A stretch of DNA of 64,000 nt from Orbus hercynius. Its GTDB lineage: Bacteria > Pseudomonadota > Gammaproteobacteria > Enterobacterales > Orbaceae. The stretch spans positions 989,955 through 1,053,954 of the forward strand of contig NZ_RBWY01000001.1 in assembly GCF_003634275.1 (NCBI RefSeq), read 5' to 3'. Of this stretch, positions 37,939 to 47,129 are shown piece after piece. The notes beneath the pieces are model-generated. The model ran no database searches, was not told where the DNA came from, and was given only the letters and a program-made list of their open reading frames with translations. Made by a program: the position numbers and the translations under genes. Position 1 is the stretch's first letter, and each line of letters begins with the position of its first letter.

Positions 37939-38970
37939 TCACAAATTAATCCTTCGTTCAATAAAATCCAAATCGCTAATACGATGTTTTACTTTCTGAT
38001 ATTTGATCTCGTATTTCGTATTGAAATGTTTCAATATATTATAAAAATAAAGTTTCCCTTTATTTTTTATGCTATTGTGTTCGTTAATCAGCTTAATTAC
38101 TATTTCATGGCACAATTTGGGGTATTTATGCTTAAGTTTATATAAATATTCGGTATCATTTTCTTTACAAAAGCAAATCAACGCCTTTTCTACAAGATCT
38201 GTAATCTCACGCTCATAATTTCTATTAAAATGCTTTCCTAACTCTAAATAAAAGTTAATATAATTCAAAGTATTTTTTCTATACCAGTGCGAACTTTCCC
38301 AGCATCCTGACCAAATTCCTTCATCATGCTTACGATACACGCCCATTACATCATTAATATGATATATTTTACCCTTTTCTGCATGTAAAAGATGAATATA
38401 ATAATCAATAGGGATAATATCTTTAGGCAAAAAATTATGTATATTTTCTGAACAGAAGCGCCATCGATATACTACTGATGCAGTCGGAATAAAATTCTCT
38501 CTAAATAAATCCTCTAATGATAATTCTTTCTTATGAAAAATCTGATCTGATTCAGGATAAATCGAGTCCTGAAATTTATTGTTTTCCCATATCATTTTTA
38601 CATCATGGAAGATGATTGAAAAATTTTCATTTTTATCTAAAAAGTCAACTTGTTTTTGTAGCTTATTTTCATCAATCCAATAATCATCGCCTTCACATAA
38701 AGCTACATATTTAGATTTTATTTTATCAGCCATTTCCATCCAGTTTTGCCAAATACCTACATTTTTTTTTCTCAAGATTGGTTTTATTAGTTCAGGATAT
38801 TTTTCAGCGTATGAGGAAATAATTTCTTGAGTCCTATCAGTTGAGCAATCATCTGAAATAATAATTTCATAAGGAAAATTGGTTTTTTGTTGAACAAAGC
38901 TTTCTAGTGTTTGTGATATATACTTTTCATGATTATATGTTATACATGCAACTGTTAATTTAACTTCCAT
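37939..38970 (-). CDS. Family 2 glycosyltransferase
   Basis: A 343-residue GT2 enzyme with the GT-A start VACITYNHEKYISQTLES, the nucleotide-binding ISDDCSTDRTQEI, and a DxD-like EGDDYW (about residue 94) followed by the acceptor region. The C-terminal third is lysine/asparagine-rich and has no membrane segment, so it is a cytoplasmic transferase acting on a surface polysaccharide precursor. It overlaps the preceding acetyltransferase by 11 bases and ends the minus-strand polysaccharide group. Codon use is strikingly AT-rich. Donor and acceptor are unknown. Confidence 0.88.
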   Translation of the reverse strand: MEVKLTVACITYNHEKYISQTLESFVQQKTNFPYEIIISDDCSTDRTQEIISSYAEKYPELIKPILRKKNVGIWQNWMEMADKIKSKYVALCEGDDYWIDENKLQKQVDFLDKNENFSIIFHDVKMIWENNKFQDSIYPESDQIFHKKELSLEDLFRENFIPTASVVYRWRFCSENIHNFLPKDIIPIDYYIHLLHAEKGKIYHINDVMGVYRKHDEGIWSGCWESSHWYRKNTLNYINFYLELGKHFNRNYEREITDLVEKALICFCKENDTEYLYKLKHKYPKLCHEIVIKLINEHNSIKNKGKLYFYNILKHFNTKYEIKYQKVKHRISDLDFIERRINL

Positions 38971-39541
38971 TATCTTTTTCCATCTCTAAATTAGCTGCTA
39001 GGGATAATAATTTATTTTTTCTTTCTTTTAAGATTTTTGCAGGATTACCTGTAATAATTTTCCAAGATTCAAATGTTTTAGTTACTAAACTCATTGCACC
39101 AACGGCAGTTCCTTCACCCAGAGACACGCCAGGCAAAATTATTGCGCCAGCACCAACAATAACATGTTTACTAATAATTACTTTTTTAGAAAAAACGTTT
39201 CTATATTGGGTTGGTATAGTAGGATTTGTCAAAAATAGTCCAGAATAATCATCAGATACCGCATAAATAGAAACTCGGGAAGATAGCCCACTAAAATCAT
39301 TCAAGTCAATCCCTACATCTCCTGCAAATAAACAACAAAAACAAGCTATATGTACATAGTCACCGATATAAATGTTACCAGATAGTACACAAAAATCGTC
39401 TATCCGAACATTATTGCCAATCGATATTTTATCAGGCTGATAAATTGATACTTTTCGAGAAATTAAAACATTATCACCTATGGATTTAAATCCTAAAAGA
39501 CTTAACTCTGATATTGAATAAAAGCTATTTAATTGATTCAT
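38960..39541 (-). CDS. Hexapeptide-repeat acyltransferase (sugar O- or N-acetyltransferase)
   Basis: A 193-residue left-handed beta-helix protein with repeated hexapeptides (IGDNVLISRKVSIYQ, IGNNVRIDDFCVL, IYIGDYVHIACFCCL, VIVGAGAIILPGV, LGEGTAVGAMS). The GAGAIILPGVSLGEG block and GNPAKILKER end are typical of the maltose/galactoside-type acetyltransferase group. It lies between a sugar aminotransferase and a GT2, so acetylating the amino sugar (as VioB or FdtC do) is the likely role. Confidence 0.87.
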   Translation of the reverse strand: MNQLNSFYSISELSLLGFKSIGDNVLISRKVSIYQPDKISIGNNVRIDDFCVLSGNIYIGDYVHIACFCCLFAGDVGIDLNDFSGLSSRVSIYAVSDDYSGLFLTNPTIPTQYRNVFSKKVIISKHVIVGAGAIILPGVSLGEGTAVGAMSLVTKTFESWKIITGNPAKILKERKNKLLSLAANLEMEKDNGS

Positions 39542-39570
39542 ATAGTTACGCTGCTATAAATTGTCATAAT

Positions 39571-40656
39571 CTAGTGTAATAAATTACCATTAATAATTTG
39601 GCAAATTAAATCTACGTTATCATGTGTAAGATCAGTATATAGAGGAAGGCATGCTATTCTTAATGATATATCTTCAGAAATAGGACACTTTATATCATTC
39701 TTAAGATACTGTAATTTATTCAAACTCGGATAGAAATATCTACGAGGATAAATCATTTGCTTATTTAATGCTGTAAATACATTTAATAACTCGGATTCTG
39801 AACGGAATAATACAGGATAATAGGCATAGTTATACTCTAATTCATTATGTTTTAATGGATTCATAAGTCTCTTATCAAGCAATGCATCATAATGCTCACT
39901 AATTCTCTTTCTAATATTAATGAGCTGACTAATATAAGGAAAGTTAGCCAATCCCATTGCAGCATGAAATTCAGATTGTTTACCATTAATACCTAACATA
40001 ACATGCTCATCAGCATTATGACCAAATCGCTTAATTAGATCGAGATTATTACTAATATTTTTATCATTGACAATACATGCCCCCCCTTCTACTGTATGAA
40101 ATAGTTTAGTTGCATGAAAAGAAACAGTTGATATATCACCATAACTTAATAATGATTTACCTAAATAGCTAGAACCGAAAGCATGAGCCGAATCATAAAT
40201 AACTTTTAAGTTATATTTCTTTGCAATTTCTTCTATTTTTATTACATTGCATGGATACCCAAATACATGTACAGCAAGTATTGCTTTTGTTTTTTTATTA
40301 ATTAAAGCTTCTATTTTATCTGGATCTATACAATAATTATTAGGTTCAATATCGACGAAAATAGGAGTACAACGTTCCCATAAAATGGATGATGTTGTTG
40401 CAACGTAAGAAAATGGGGTGGTTATGATCTCACCTGACTCAATTCCTAACGCTTTAAACGCGAGCTGTATCGCAATGGTACCATTAGTTACATAATGTAA
40501 ATTTTCAACTTGCAAGAAAACTTTAAGTTTCTGCTCTAATTCTTGTAACAGTATACCTTGATTGGTTAATTGCCCATTGTCCCAAATTTTATCAACAAAT
40601 TCTAAATATTCATTTTTGGGTGGTAAAAAACTTTTCGTCACAAATATTTTATTCAT
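39571..40656 (-). CDS. DegT/DnrJ/EryC1-family sugar aminotransferase (VioA-like)
   Basis: A 361-residue PLP enzyme of the sugar-nucleotide aminotransferase family. It has the FLPP start, GEIITTPFSYVATTSSILW, VIYDSAHAFGSS and the PLP-lysine segment SFHATKLFHTVEGG. With dTDP-glucose enzymes RmlA and RmlB nearby, a 3- or 4-amination of a dTDP-keto sugar is the natural reading. The FdtB/QdtB partner isomerase FdtA/QdtA is absent, which favours a 4-transaminase such as VioA acting directly on the RmlB product. The ATG at 40656 follows GAGA; TTG/ATG codons upstream are rejected. Confidence 0.88.
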   Translation of the reverse strand: MNKIFVTKSFLPPKNEYLEFVDKIWDNGQLTNQGILLQELEQKLKVFLQVENLHYVTNGTIAIQLAFKALGIESGEIITTPFSYVATTSSILWERCTPIFVDIEPNNYCIDPDKIEALINKKTKAILAVHVFGYPCNVIKIEEIAKKYNLKVIYDSAHAFGSSYLGKSLLSYGDISTVSFHATKLFHTVEGGACIVNDKNISNNLDLIKRFGHNADEHVMLGINGKQSEFHAAMGLANFPYISQLINIRKRISEHYDALLDKRLMNPLKHNELEYNYAYYPVLFRSESELLNVFTALNKQMIYPRRYFYPSLNKLQYLKNDIKCPISEDISLRIACLPLYTDLTHDNVDLICQIINGNLLH

Positions 40657-40761
40657 AGCAATCATTCTCAATATATTTAATTTATATTTATTAAAGCTAG
40701 CTTAACATACAATACTACACATTTAATAATAGTTTGTACCCTACCAAATCAGAGTAATAAT

Positions 40762-40770
40762 TGCTATAAT
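40762..40770 (+). promoter_or_regulatory. Extended -10 promoter of the GT8 gene
   Basis: TGCTATAAT is a consensus extended -10 element with no good -35. Transcription would start near 40777, giving a 20-base leader before the ATG at 40798. Confidence 0.5.
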
Positions 40771-40797
40771 CTACAAAAATGGTAGCAGATACTTAAT

Positions 40798-41748
40798 ATG
40801 CAAAATCTGATCAAAAATAAAACAATTATCAATGAACATAGTTCTCGTTGCGAATTAAATGTTTTCTTATGCTTTAATGATAAATATGCTTTTCAAGCTG
40901 GTGTTACGGTTTCATCATTACTTAAAAATAATACTAACATCTCAATACACCTTTTTATGATTGACGTATCGGATAACAATAAAACTTATTTTCAACAATT
41001 AAGTTATTATAACAATACTATTATTTTTTATGATGTCGATTCCAGCATTATAGCCAATGAACATAAGTTAAAAGATCATCATATTCCAACCAGTTTACGT
41101 ATATTCGTGCCCCAAATACTAACAGAGATAGAAAAACTCATCTATTTAGATTCTGATATAATTTGCCATTCATCTTTATCACCGCTGCTTGAAATAAACT
41201 TTGAAGATAACATTGTGTTAGCGGCTAAAGACGAAGAAGAATCACAAAAAACACAATGTCCATTATTTGATATTCATTATGGTGAATATTTTAATGCTGG
41301 CGTGATGATTATTGATACTAATGCTTGGAATAATAATAATATTACTCAAAAATCGATGGATTTGTTAGATAATAGACGTAAAGAATTCAGATTATTAGAT
41401 CAAGATGCTTTAAATATAGCCTTAAAAAACCAAACAAAGATTATCGCTAACAACTACAATAAAATAGTAAGCATCTGTGAACATCAAATTGTTCCTGCAC
41501 TAAACAAGAATGATGTACTTATTCATTTTGCCGGTCCAATAAAGCCATGGTTTGCTGACACAATTCCAGAGCTTTATCAATACTACCAACAAATATCTCC
41601 ATGGAATGCGATTAAACTTGATAAACGGCCTAAAGAATCAGCATCAAAATATCGATTATTAGCTAAGCAACAATTTAAAGAAAAACACCCACTAAAAGCA
41701 ATTAAATATACATTGATTTATATATTGAAAAAACTAATAAAAAAATAA
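40798..41748 (+). CDS. Family 8 glycosyltransferase (LPS glycosyltransferase type)
   Basis: A 316-residue GT8 enzyme of the WaaI/WaaJ/RfaJ kind. It has LNVFLCFNDKYAFQAGVTVSS at the start, the metal-binding DSD at 118-120 (LIYLDSD), the FNAGVMIID segment and the HFAGPIKPW motif near residue 242. The basic C-terminus (KQQFKEKHPLKAIKYTLIYILKKLIKK region) suggests membrane association. It is the only plus-strand gene of the polysaccharide region, with its own promoter. Confidence 0.9.
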   Translation: MQNLIKNKTIINEHSSRCELNVFLCFNDKYAFQAGVTVSSLLKNNTNISIHLFMIDVSDNNKTYFQQLSYYNNTIIFYDVDSSIIANEHKLKDHHIPTSLRIFVPQILTEIEKLIYLDSDIICHSSLSPLLEINFEDNIVLAAKDEEESQKTQCPLFDIHYGEYFNAGVMIIDTNAWNNNNITQKSMDLLDNRRKEFRLLDQDALNIALKNQTKIIANNYNKIVSICEHQIVPALNKNDVLIHFAGPIKPWFADTIPELYQYYQQISPWNAIKLDKRPKESASKYRLLAKQQFKEKHPLKAIKYTLIYILKKLIKK

Positions 41749-41768
41749 ATTATTTCAGCTAATTAAAA

Positions 41769-41811
41769 TATTAGCTTATCAAATTGCTATTATTTATTAG
41801 ATAAGCTAATA
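41769..41811. terminator. Inverted repeat between convergent GT8 and rmlA genes
   Basis: TATTAGCTTATC (41769-41780) pairs with GATAAGCTAATA (41800-41811) across a 19-base loop. The tails are A/T-rich without a long T-run. Position between convergent genes favours a shared terminator. Confidence 0.55.
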
Positions 41812-41846
41812 ATTCTTTATACATCTAAACAATCAGCTGAATTTTT

Positions 41847-42722
41847 CTAATGATTACTTTGCACTAATTTGATTAAATACTGTCCGTATCTAGTCTTAGT
41901 TAAAATTTTTGCTTGTTCCAGTACTTGCTCTGTAGATAGCCAACCTTGGCGATAAGCGATTTCTTCTAAACAAGCGACTTTCATTCCTTGTCTATTTTCA
42001 ATGGTATGAACAAATTGAGAAGCTTCAATTAAGCTATCATGAGTACCTGTATCTAACCAGGCAAAACCACGGCCTAATATTTGAACTTTTAATCGACCTG
42101 CTTGTAAATAACACTCATTGAGATCGCTAATTTCAAGCTCTCCTCGCGCCGATGGTTTGAGCGTTTTAGCAATGTTAACCACCTGATTATCGTAAAAATA
42201 AAGCCCAGTTACGGCCCAACTCGATTTAGGATGTTGCGGTTTTTCTTCAATCGATAACGCATTATATTGATCATCAAAATCGACCACACCAAACCGCTCT
42301 GGATCACTCACTTGATAACAAAATATCGTCGCTGACTCATTAGATTGCGCTACAGCTCGCGCAAGTTGCTGACTAAAACTTTGACCAAAATAGATATTAT
42401 CTCCCAAAACTAAACAACATGGCTCATTAGCAATAAAATCTTCAGCAATGATAAACGCTTCAGCAATTCCATTTGGTTTATCTTGTATTGCATACGATAA
42501 ATGAATACCAAATCGCTCACCATTACCAAGCAATCGTTTAAAAGCCGCGTGGTCCTCTGGTGTCGTGATAATGAGTATCTCTGAAATTCCAGCCAACATT
42601 AACACGGAAATAGGATAGTAAACCATCGGCTTATCATAAATTGGCAATAATTGTTTTGAAACACCTTGGGTAATCGGATATAAACGTGTTCCAGACCCAC
42701 CGGCAAGCACAATACCTTTCAT
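41847..42722 (-). CDS. rfbA: Glucose-1-phosphate thymidylyltransferase RmlA
   Basis: RmlA makes dTDP-glucose from glucose-1-phosphate and dTTP. The 291-residue product has the nucleotide loop [11 protein letters not shown], the catalytic-site [24 protein letters not shown], and [20 protein letters not shown]. Length is that of E. coli RfbA (about 293). AAAGGA lies before the ATG. It follows rmlB in the same operon. RmlC and RmlD are not present in the window, so the product is probably not dTDP-rhamnose from this locus alone. Confidence 0.97.
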   Translation of the reverse strand: MKGIVLAGGSGTRLYPITQGVSKQLLPIYDKPMVYYPISVLMLAGISEILIITTPEDHAAFKRLLGNGERFGIHLSYAIQDKPNGIAEAFIIAEDFIANEPCCLVLGDNIYFGQSFSQQLARAVAQSNESATIFCYQVSDPERFGVVDFDDQYNALSIEEKPQHPKSSWAVTGLYFYDNQVVNIAKTLKPSARGELEISDLNECYLQAGRLKVQILGRGFAWLDTGTHDSLIEASQFVHTIENRQGMKVACLEEIAYRQGWLSTEQVLEQAKILTKTRYGQYLIKLVQSNH

Positions 42723-42740
42723 TATAAATCCTTTAATATG

Positions 42741-43805
42741 TTATTGGGTTAAGCCAATTCGTTGTCTTGCATAAGAGCCATCTTTAATATTGTTACACCA
42801 ATTTTGGTGACTCAAATACCATTCAACCGTTTTACGTATCCCGCTTGCAAATGTCTCTTGAGGCAACCAACCTAATTCTGTTGCTATCTTAGTTGCATCA
42901 ATAGCATAACGCTTATCATGACCGGGCCTATCGGCTACATAAGTAATCAAATCAGCAAAACTCGTGATATGATTAGGTTTATTAGTTACTAATTCATCGA
43001 GTAGTTGGCAAATGGTCTGCACAACATCAATATTCTTGCGCTCATTATGACCGCCAATATTATAGGTTTCACCAATTTTCCCTTTAGTAATAACCTGATA
43101 AAGCGCTCTAGCATGATCTTCAACATAAAGCCAATCTCGGATTTGGCTACCATTACCGTAAACCGGCAGCGACTTGCCTTCTAATGCATTAAGGATAACT
43201 AAAGGAATCAGTTTTTCTGGAAAATGATAAGGACCATAATTATTAGAACAGTTAGTAATAATGGTAGGTAAACCATACGTTCGATGCCATGCTCTCACTA
43301 AATGATCACTTGATGCTTTCGACGCCGAATAAGGACTACTCGGAGCATATGCGGTTGTTTCAGTAAATAAATCAGTTGTGCCAGCAAGATCGCCATAGAC
43401 TTCATCTGTCGAAATATGATGAAATCTAAATTGATTATTTAAACCACTGCCAAATTGTGACCAATAATGGCGTGCGCTTTCTAATAACTGATAAGTCCCA
43501 ATAATATTGGTTTCAATAAATGCTGATGGCCCATCAATAGAACGATCTACATGGCTTTCTGCCGCCAAATGCATCACAGCACCAGGCTTGAAAGCGGTGA
43601 AGAGATGATCGAGTGCAATTCGATCGCAGATATCAACCTGAGCAAACTGATAACGCTCACTGCCAGAAACCGGTGCTAAAGATTCAAGATTACCCGCATA
43701 GGTTAATTTATCAACCACTAACACCTCATCATGAGTATGCTCGATGATATGTCGAACTAAAGCAGAGCCAATAAAGCCAGCTCCGCCAGTAACAAGTATT
43801 TTCAT
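42741..43805 (-). CDS. rfbB: dTDP-glucose 4,6-dehydratase RmlB
   Basis: RmlB converts dTDP-glucose to dTDP-4-keto-6-deoxyglucose. The 354-residue SDR enzyme has the NAD-binding [20 protein letters not shown] with the catalytic D-E pair, and the YSASK active-site motif (about 162-166). It provides the keto sugar that the aminotransferase at 39571-40656 could use. It sits 18 bases upstream of rmlA in the same direction. Confidence 0.97.
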   Translation of the reverse strand: MKILVTGGAGFIGSALVRHIIEHTHDEVLVVDKLTYAGNLESLAPVSGSERYQFAQVDICDRIALDHLFTAFKPGAVMHLAAESHVDRSIDGPSAFIETNIIGTYQLLESARHYWSQFGSGLNNQFRFHHISTDEVYGDLAGTTDLFTETTAYAPSSPYSASKASSDHLVRAWHRTYGLPTIITNCSNNYGPYHFPEKLIPLVILNALEGKSLPVYGNGSQIRDWLYVEDHARALYQVITKGKIGETYNIGGHNERKNIDVVQTICQLLDELVTNKPNHITSFADLITYVADRPGHDKRYAIDATKIATELGWLPQETFASGIRKTVEWYLSHQNWCNNIKDGSYARQRIGLTQ

Positions 43806-43821
43806 ATCTTTACCTTACTCA

Positions 43822-44733
43822 TTATTTTGTCATATAACTAACCGCTAAATCGGCTATTGTTTCAAAAATTATATTCTTATCACTTTCATTAGCAAAAAAA
43901 TCAATAATTGAATAACGATCACTTGTTGGGGCCCAGTTAGTCTGTAATAATGAATTGTTTCTCTCAAATAACGCGATAGTGGGCTTATTATAGGCTGATG
44001 CAATATGCACGATAGCCGTATCGGGAGAAATAATAACATCCACACTAGAACATAATGAAAATAGCTTTTCCATACCATCAGAGCTGTCGACTGCTACGAT
44101 ATTTTTATTAACAGTTTTATTAATAATTTCATCGATAACTGCTTTTTTATCCGCATAATAAGCCATATAAACAGGCGTATCAGGCAATCTTTCCATCAAT
44201 AAATTAAGTATGATAACGGCATCATCAACGTTTATCGTCCTACTCTCAATACTCGCAAAAATATTGAAAAATAGGCTATTTTTCTGCCATTGATATGATG
44301 CCATTTTAGATGAAGGCGCAATGTCATAAGATATATTGGAATTCTCACACCCCAACATTTCAAGTACGCGTTTTTCTTTTATTGAAGCATGCTCATCGGG
44401 TTTAACAACAAAAACTTTTGTACCAAATTTTGGATTTGCAAGCCAACAAAAAATTTTTAGCTTTTCATTTTTGATAGGATTCCATGAAATAATATAATCT
44501 AGCTTCTTTTTACGAACAGTCAGACCTAACTTAATCGCTTGCCAAAAAGATGGTTTCCAAAAATCCCAAGATTCCTCAATACGGCAATCTCGCTGCCAAA
44601 AATCGGTCGTCGAACCAGCTGTTGTACAGTAAATTTTAGCATCAGGATATTGCTGTTTAATTCCTTTTACTAAAGCCGTATGCAACACACCATCGCCAAG
44701 CTTACCATCATTAGAGAAAAATAAAATATTCAA
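43822..44733 (-). CDS. Family 9 glycosyltransferase (heptosyltransferase-like)
   Basis: A 303-residue GT9 protein with the N-terminal FFSNDGKLGDGVLHTALV (the family KIGD-type motif) and the C-terminal donor-site VDVIISPDTAIVHIASAYNKPTIALF. The start is a TTG at 44733, seven bases after AAGGAG. The family adds heptose or other sugars to LPS core. It is a diverged paralogue of the preceding gene, 11 bases away. The exact sugar cannot be told. Confidence 0.85.
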   Translation of the reverse strand: MNILFFSNDGKLGDGVLHTALVKGIKQQYPDAKIYCTTAGSTTDFWQRDCRIEESWDFWKPSFWQAIKLGLTVRKKKLDYIISWNPIKNEKLKIFCWLANPKFGTKVFVVKPDEHASIKEKRVLEMLGCENSNISYDIAPSSKMASYQWQKNSLFFNIFASIESRTINVDDAVIILNLLMERLPDTPVYMAYYADKKAVIDEIINKTVNKNIVAVDSSDGMEKLFSLCSSVDVIISPDTAIVHIASAYNKPTIALFERNNSLLQTNWAPTSDRYSIIDFFANESDKNIIFETIADLAVSYMTK

Positions 44734-44743
44734 AAATAGCTCC

Positions 44744-45820
44744 TTAACTATTTAAATCCAGATCGCCTTGTATTACAGGTAATTTGACTGTAGCAATATC
44801 TATTTCATTAATATTGTTTTCATAATAATAGATCATAGCATTTTGTGCGTTCATTGGTAACCATTTGCGATATGGATTTTGTGGATTACTGGACATATAA
44901 AATGCAATAATCGGTCTATTCAGTGCTGATGCGGCATGAATAATTGAAGTATCAGGGCTAATCACCATCGATGCATGTTTAATTAATTCAATTGAATCAA
45001 AAATAGTTTGCGTCCCTTCATACATAACATATTTATCGTTTATTAATAAGGGTTTGAGCTCGTTAGTCACTTTAGGGTAAGTGAGAATTAAGATAATCTT
45101 ATCGGGATAAACCAAATTTAATCTGGTTAACCACTTTATTTGTTGTTCAGTTGAGAATTTCTTATGATTTGCCGCACCAAAAAAATTAATTGCGATATAC
45201 GCTTTTGATAAGTACTGCTGGCAAAATGTCAGTAATTCTTCTGTAATAGGAATATTAGGGAATGAGTAATGCCGGTCCATTTTTTGTAACCCTAATATCA
45301 TCATCGCACTTTCATAATCAAGCGTAATATGTTCATTATTAGCTTGAATATTACGATTAAATAACTTTAATTCTGTTTGATTATAACCAATATTAATCGC
45401 CGCATTCACATAGCGGATTAAGACAATATCACGGTTACGTAAAAAATCAGTCAGATCAACCACAATATCATAATTTTCTTTCGCTATTTTTCGAGCAATT
45501 AACCAAAATGGCAATAGTGCTCGCTGAGGAGTAATATACAACGAATCAATATGAGGGTCTGTTTTAAAAAGATCCTGTGTTTCACAAGCACTCACGATCC
45601 CAATATGGATATTCGGATACTGTTTTTTTATCTCACGATAAACAAACGATGACACGATAAAATCACCTATTTTGCCATCATGGCGAATAAATAAAATTTT
45701 ACTGGTTGCTAATAAAGCGGGATCCCATTTTCGTGACGGTTTTTTATCTAAAATGAATCGGCCTAAAAAGAGACGAATATTTCTTAAATAAGATTTAATT
45801 TTTCGATGAAATCTTTTCAT
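44744..45820 (-). CDS. Family 9 glycosyltransferase (heptosyltransferase-like), second copy
   Basis: A 358-residue GT9 protein. The strongly basic N-terminus of about 40 residues (KRFHRKIKSYLRNIRLFLGR) may bind the membrane. The motifs are ILFIRHDGKIGDFIVSSFVY and MVISPDTSIIHAASALNRPIIAFY. It lies 15 bases behind the tyrR-like gene. Two tandem GT9 genes suggest two successive core-sugar additions. Confidence 0.87.
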   Translation of the reverse strand: MKRFHRKIKSYLRNIRLFLGRFILDKKPSRKWDPALLATSKILFIRHDGKIGDFIVSSFVYREIKKQYPNIHIGIVSACETQDLFKTDPHIDSLYITPQRALLPFWLIARKIAKENYDIVVDLTDFLRNRDIVLIRYVNAAINIGYNQTELKLFNRNIQANNEHITLDYESAMMILGLQKMDRHYSFPNIPITEELLTFCQQYLSKAYIAINFFGAANHKKFSTEQQIKWLTRLNLVYPDKIILILTYPKVTNELKPLLINDKYVMYEGTQTIFDSIELIKHASMVISPDTSIIHAASALNRPIIAFYMSSNPQNPYRKWLPMNAQNAMIYYYENNINEIDIATVKLPVIQGDLDLNS

Positions 45821-45835
45821 TTCATACTCAATTTA

Positions 45836-47119
45836 TTAAGTTTTACCAATCCCATATTCCCTTAATTTATTTGCAACGGCGGTATGTGAAATACCAAGCC
45901 GCTTAGAGAGTTTGCGAGAACTTGGATGGGTTTGATACAAATGACTTAATACTGTTTTTTCAAATTGCTTAGTCATTTCATCTAATGTTTTCCCTTCCAT
46001 CTCATCACTCAGTACATATGACTTAGCAGATTGAGAACGCGGCAGTGTAATATCGCTTGCCGTGATCTCCTGGCCATTTAGCTGAGCTAACGCGGAATAT
46101 AGCGTATTTTTTAATTCTCTGACATTGCCAGGCCAATCATAACTCAGTAAAACCAACTGAGCATCTAAGGTTAGAACAGGTGAGTTAATTCCCTGTTTAT
46201 TAGCAAATTCGTTAATAAAATAATGAGCCAAATCAATAATATCCTCACTGCGCTCATGCAATAAGGGCACGTGCAGTGGTAAGACATTTAATCGATAATA
46301 GAGATCTTCACGAAACTTACCTTGTTTTACCAGTAAAAAGAGATCGGCTTTAGTCGCACAAATCACGCGCACATCAACGCTGACTTCATTATCATCACCA
46401 ACACGGCGAAACGAACCATCATTAATAAACCGCAATAACTTAGTCTGCATTCTAAATGACATTTCATCAATACCATCTAATAACACCGATCCGCCGTTCG
46501 CTTGTTCAAAAAAGCCTCTTTTACCCTCAGTCGCACCAGGGTAAGCACCGGGCGCGTGACCATATAACTCACTTTCCACCACTTCATCGGGCATTGCCGC
46601 ACAGTTTAAGCCCAGAAAGACTTGATCGCCCCGTGGACTATATTGATGACACGCCAGTGCCAGTAAATCTTTGCCTGTTCCGGTCGAACCGGAAATTAAT
46701 AACGGCTCTTTCTGTTTAGAAAACGCTTTAGCTTGTTTAATCAGTTTTTGCATCGCCGCGCTATTGGTACAAAATACGTTAAACGCTTGCTGATTAGCTA
46801 TGCCTTTTTTTGATAATCGATTCTTAAGATAGCCAATAGGCTGAATTACGAAGACTAATCGCTCAATATCATCAAAAATTTGTAGAAAGTAGTATTGCTG
46901 CTTAAGTACAATTGTGGTGCTTTCTAACTGAGAAATTGGCAGATTTGGATCTAAATTCAGTGCCCTATAATAATCAAATTGATAGTGAGCTTGCTTGGTG
47001 CGTTGCAATAAAGCATCAGGTAATGATAATAGCGTGATAGCCGCTTGATTAACCGCTAATAAAACTCCATCAAGATCAATCTCGATGATGGCGACGGGTG
47101 AATAATGATGAGTTGTCAT
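45836..47119 (-). CDS. TyrR-family transcriptional regulator lacking the ACT domain
   Basis: A 427-residue AAA+ regulator with an N-terminal PAS domain (VAIIEIDLDGVLLAVNQAAI), Walker A GSTGTGKD, Walker B LLDGIDE, and a C-terminal TyrR-type helix-turn-helix (SRKLSKRLGISHTAVANKLREYGI). The loop that in sigma-54 activators reads GAFTGA is PGAYPGA here, so it probably works with sigma-70, as TyrR does. E. coli TyrR has 513 residues; the N-terminal ACT domain, needed with the PAS for aromatic amino acid repression and activation, is missing. It lies in an operon between nagZ and two GT9 genes. Confidence 0.88.
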   Translation of the reverse strand: MTTHHYSPVAIIEIDLDGVLLAVNQAAITLLSLPDALLQRTKQAHYQFDYYRALNLDPNLPISQLESTTIVLKQQYYFLQIFDDIERLVFVIQPIGYLKNRLSKKGIANQQAFNVFCTNSAAMQKLIKQAKAFSKQKEPLLISGSTGTGKDLLALACHQYSPRGDQVFLGLNCAAMPDEVVESELYGHAPGAYPGATEGKRGFFEQANGGSVLLDGIDEMSFRMQTKLLRFINDGSFRRVGDDNEVSVDVRVICATKADLFLLVKQGKFREDLYYRLNVLPLHVPLLHERSEDIIDLAHYFINEFANKQGINSPVLTLDAQLVLLSYDWPGNVRELKNTLYSALAQLNGQEITASDITLPRSQSAKSYVLSDEMEGKTLDEMTKQFEKTVLSHLYQTHPSSRKLSKRLGISHTAVANKLREYGIGKT

Positions 47120-47129
47120 GATATCCTAG

